A stretch of 48,389 nt of DNA, from the NCBI GenBank assembly GCA_002716765.1, contig PBBY01000014.1, positions 1-48,389 of the forward strand, in the 5' to 3' direction. This document shows, one piece after another, positions 48,274 to 48,389 of this stretch. The translations under genes and the position numbers were made by a program. The stretch is from Candidatus Magasanikiibacteriota bacterium (GTDB lineage: Bacteria; Patescibacteriota; Patescibacteriia; Magasanikbacterales; UBA922). Numbering within the stretch: position 1 is the stretch's first letter; the number at the start of each line of letters is the position of its first letter. The notes beneath the pieces are model-generated. The model was not told the origin of the DNA. It worked only from the letters and a program-made list of their open reading frames with translations, and ran no database searches.

Positions 48274-48306
48274 AAAAAACACATATTACTTGTTATGTGT
48301 TTTTTT
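48274..48306 (-). terminator. Terminator of tRNA-Ile
   Basis: Twelve-bp stem AAAAAACACATA / TATGTGTTTTTT just 3' of the tRNA on the minus strand. Confidence 0.82.
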
Positions 48307-48308
48307 AG

Positions 48309-48382
48309 TGGGCATGCCAGGAATCGAACCTGGGACCTCAACATTATCAGTGTTGCGCTCTAACCGACTGAGCTACATGCCC
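48309..48382 (-). tRNA. tRNA-Ile, anticodon GAT
   Basis: Acceptor GGGCATG / CATGCCC with discriminator A, anticodon loop CTGATAA giving GAT, and T-arm CCAGGTTCGATTCCTGG. CCA is not encoded. Confidence 0.95.
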
Positions 48383-48389
48383 GCAATAG

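Overview
This 48.4 kb window looks like part of a Candidate Phyla Radiation (Patescibacteria, Parcubacteria-like) genome. That placement is an inference. It rests on AT-rich compact coding, very large secreted proteins with a two-helix pilin-like N-terminus, proteins with thrombospondin-type-3/EF-hand calcium repeats, and housekeeping genes that mostly lack Shine-Dalgarno (SD) sequences. No rRNA gene, CRISPR array, transposase or integrase is visible.

Positions 1-7.7 kb form an accessory region. It holds orphan or poorly recognised genes: an unknown 241-aa protein, a glycosyltransferase-like protein, an HD-domain protein, an M28-type peptidase-like protein with an unknown partner, and a membrane protein. 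It also has long intergenic spacers, one tRNA-Arg, repeated promoter and terminator modules, and two long structured mRNA leaders. Unlike the core genes, most genes here have strong SD sequences, and several look GC-richer by eye.

Positions 7.7-16.2 kb carry a divergently transcribed conserved membrane protein, then the tight operon LCP protein-der-pth-dprA, then topA. A gene-poor spacer of about 590 bp follows. It holds two divergent candidate small-RNA genes, each with a near-consensus promoter and a terminator, then a small basic protein gene and tRNA-Asp.

Positions 16.2-25.7 kb (minus strand) carry a nucleotide, carbon and division block: nrdR, a coiled-coil membrane protein, pyk, a PEP synthase with an unusual membrane and extracytoplasmic tail, ftsA, ftsZ, ybeY and a DgkA-family kinase.

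Positions 25.7-45.3 kb (minus strand) are the cell-surface block. Three single-pass proteins carry calcium-binding repeats, and one of them ends in a complete blue-copper domain. A 4564-aa cysteine-rich giant and a 739-aa paralogue share the same signal peptide plus two-helix pilin-like module.

Positions 45.3-48.4 kb carry rpsU-yqeY, hisS, lepB (signal peptidase I) and tRNA-Ile. LepB could process the secreted proteins upstream.

The strongest candidates for undescribed biology are both RNA. One is a tandem-hairpin RNA (15581-15770): two copies share an identical 45-nt apical region on 17- and 20-bp stems of different sequence. The other is a riboswitch- or attenuator-like leader (5714-5957) with a nested aptamer-like fold, a 10-bp antiterminator and an intrinsic terminator upstream of the peptidase-like operon. 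Also notable are two unrelated genes that sit in the same promoter-leader/terminator cassette.
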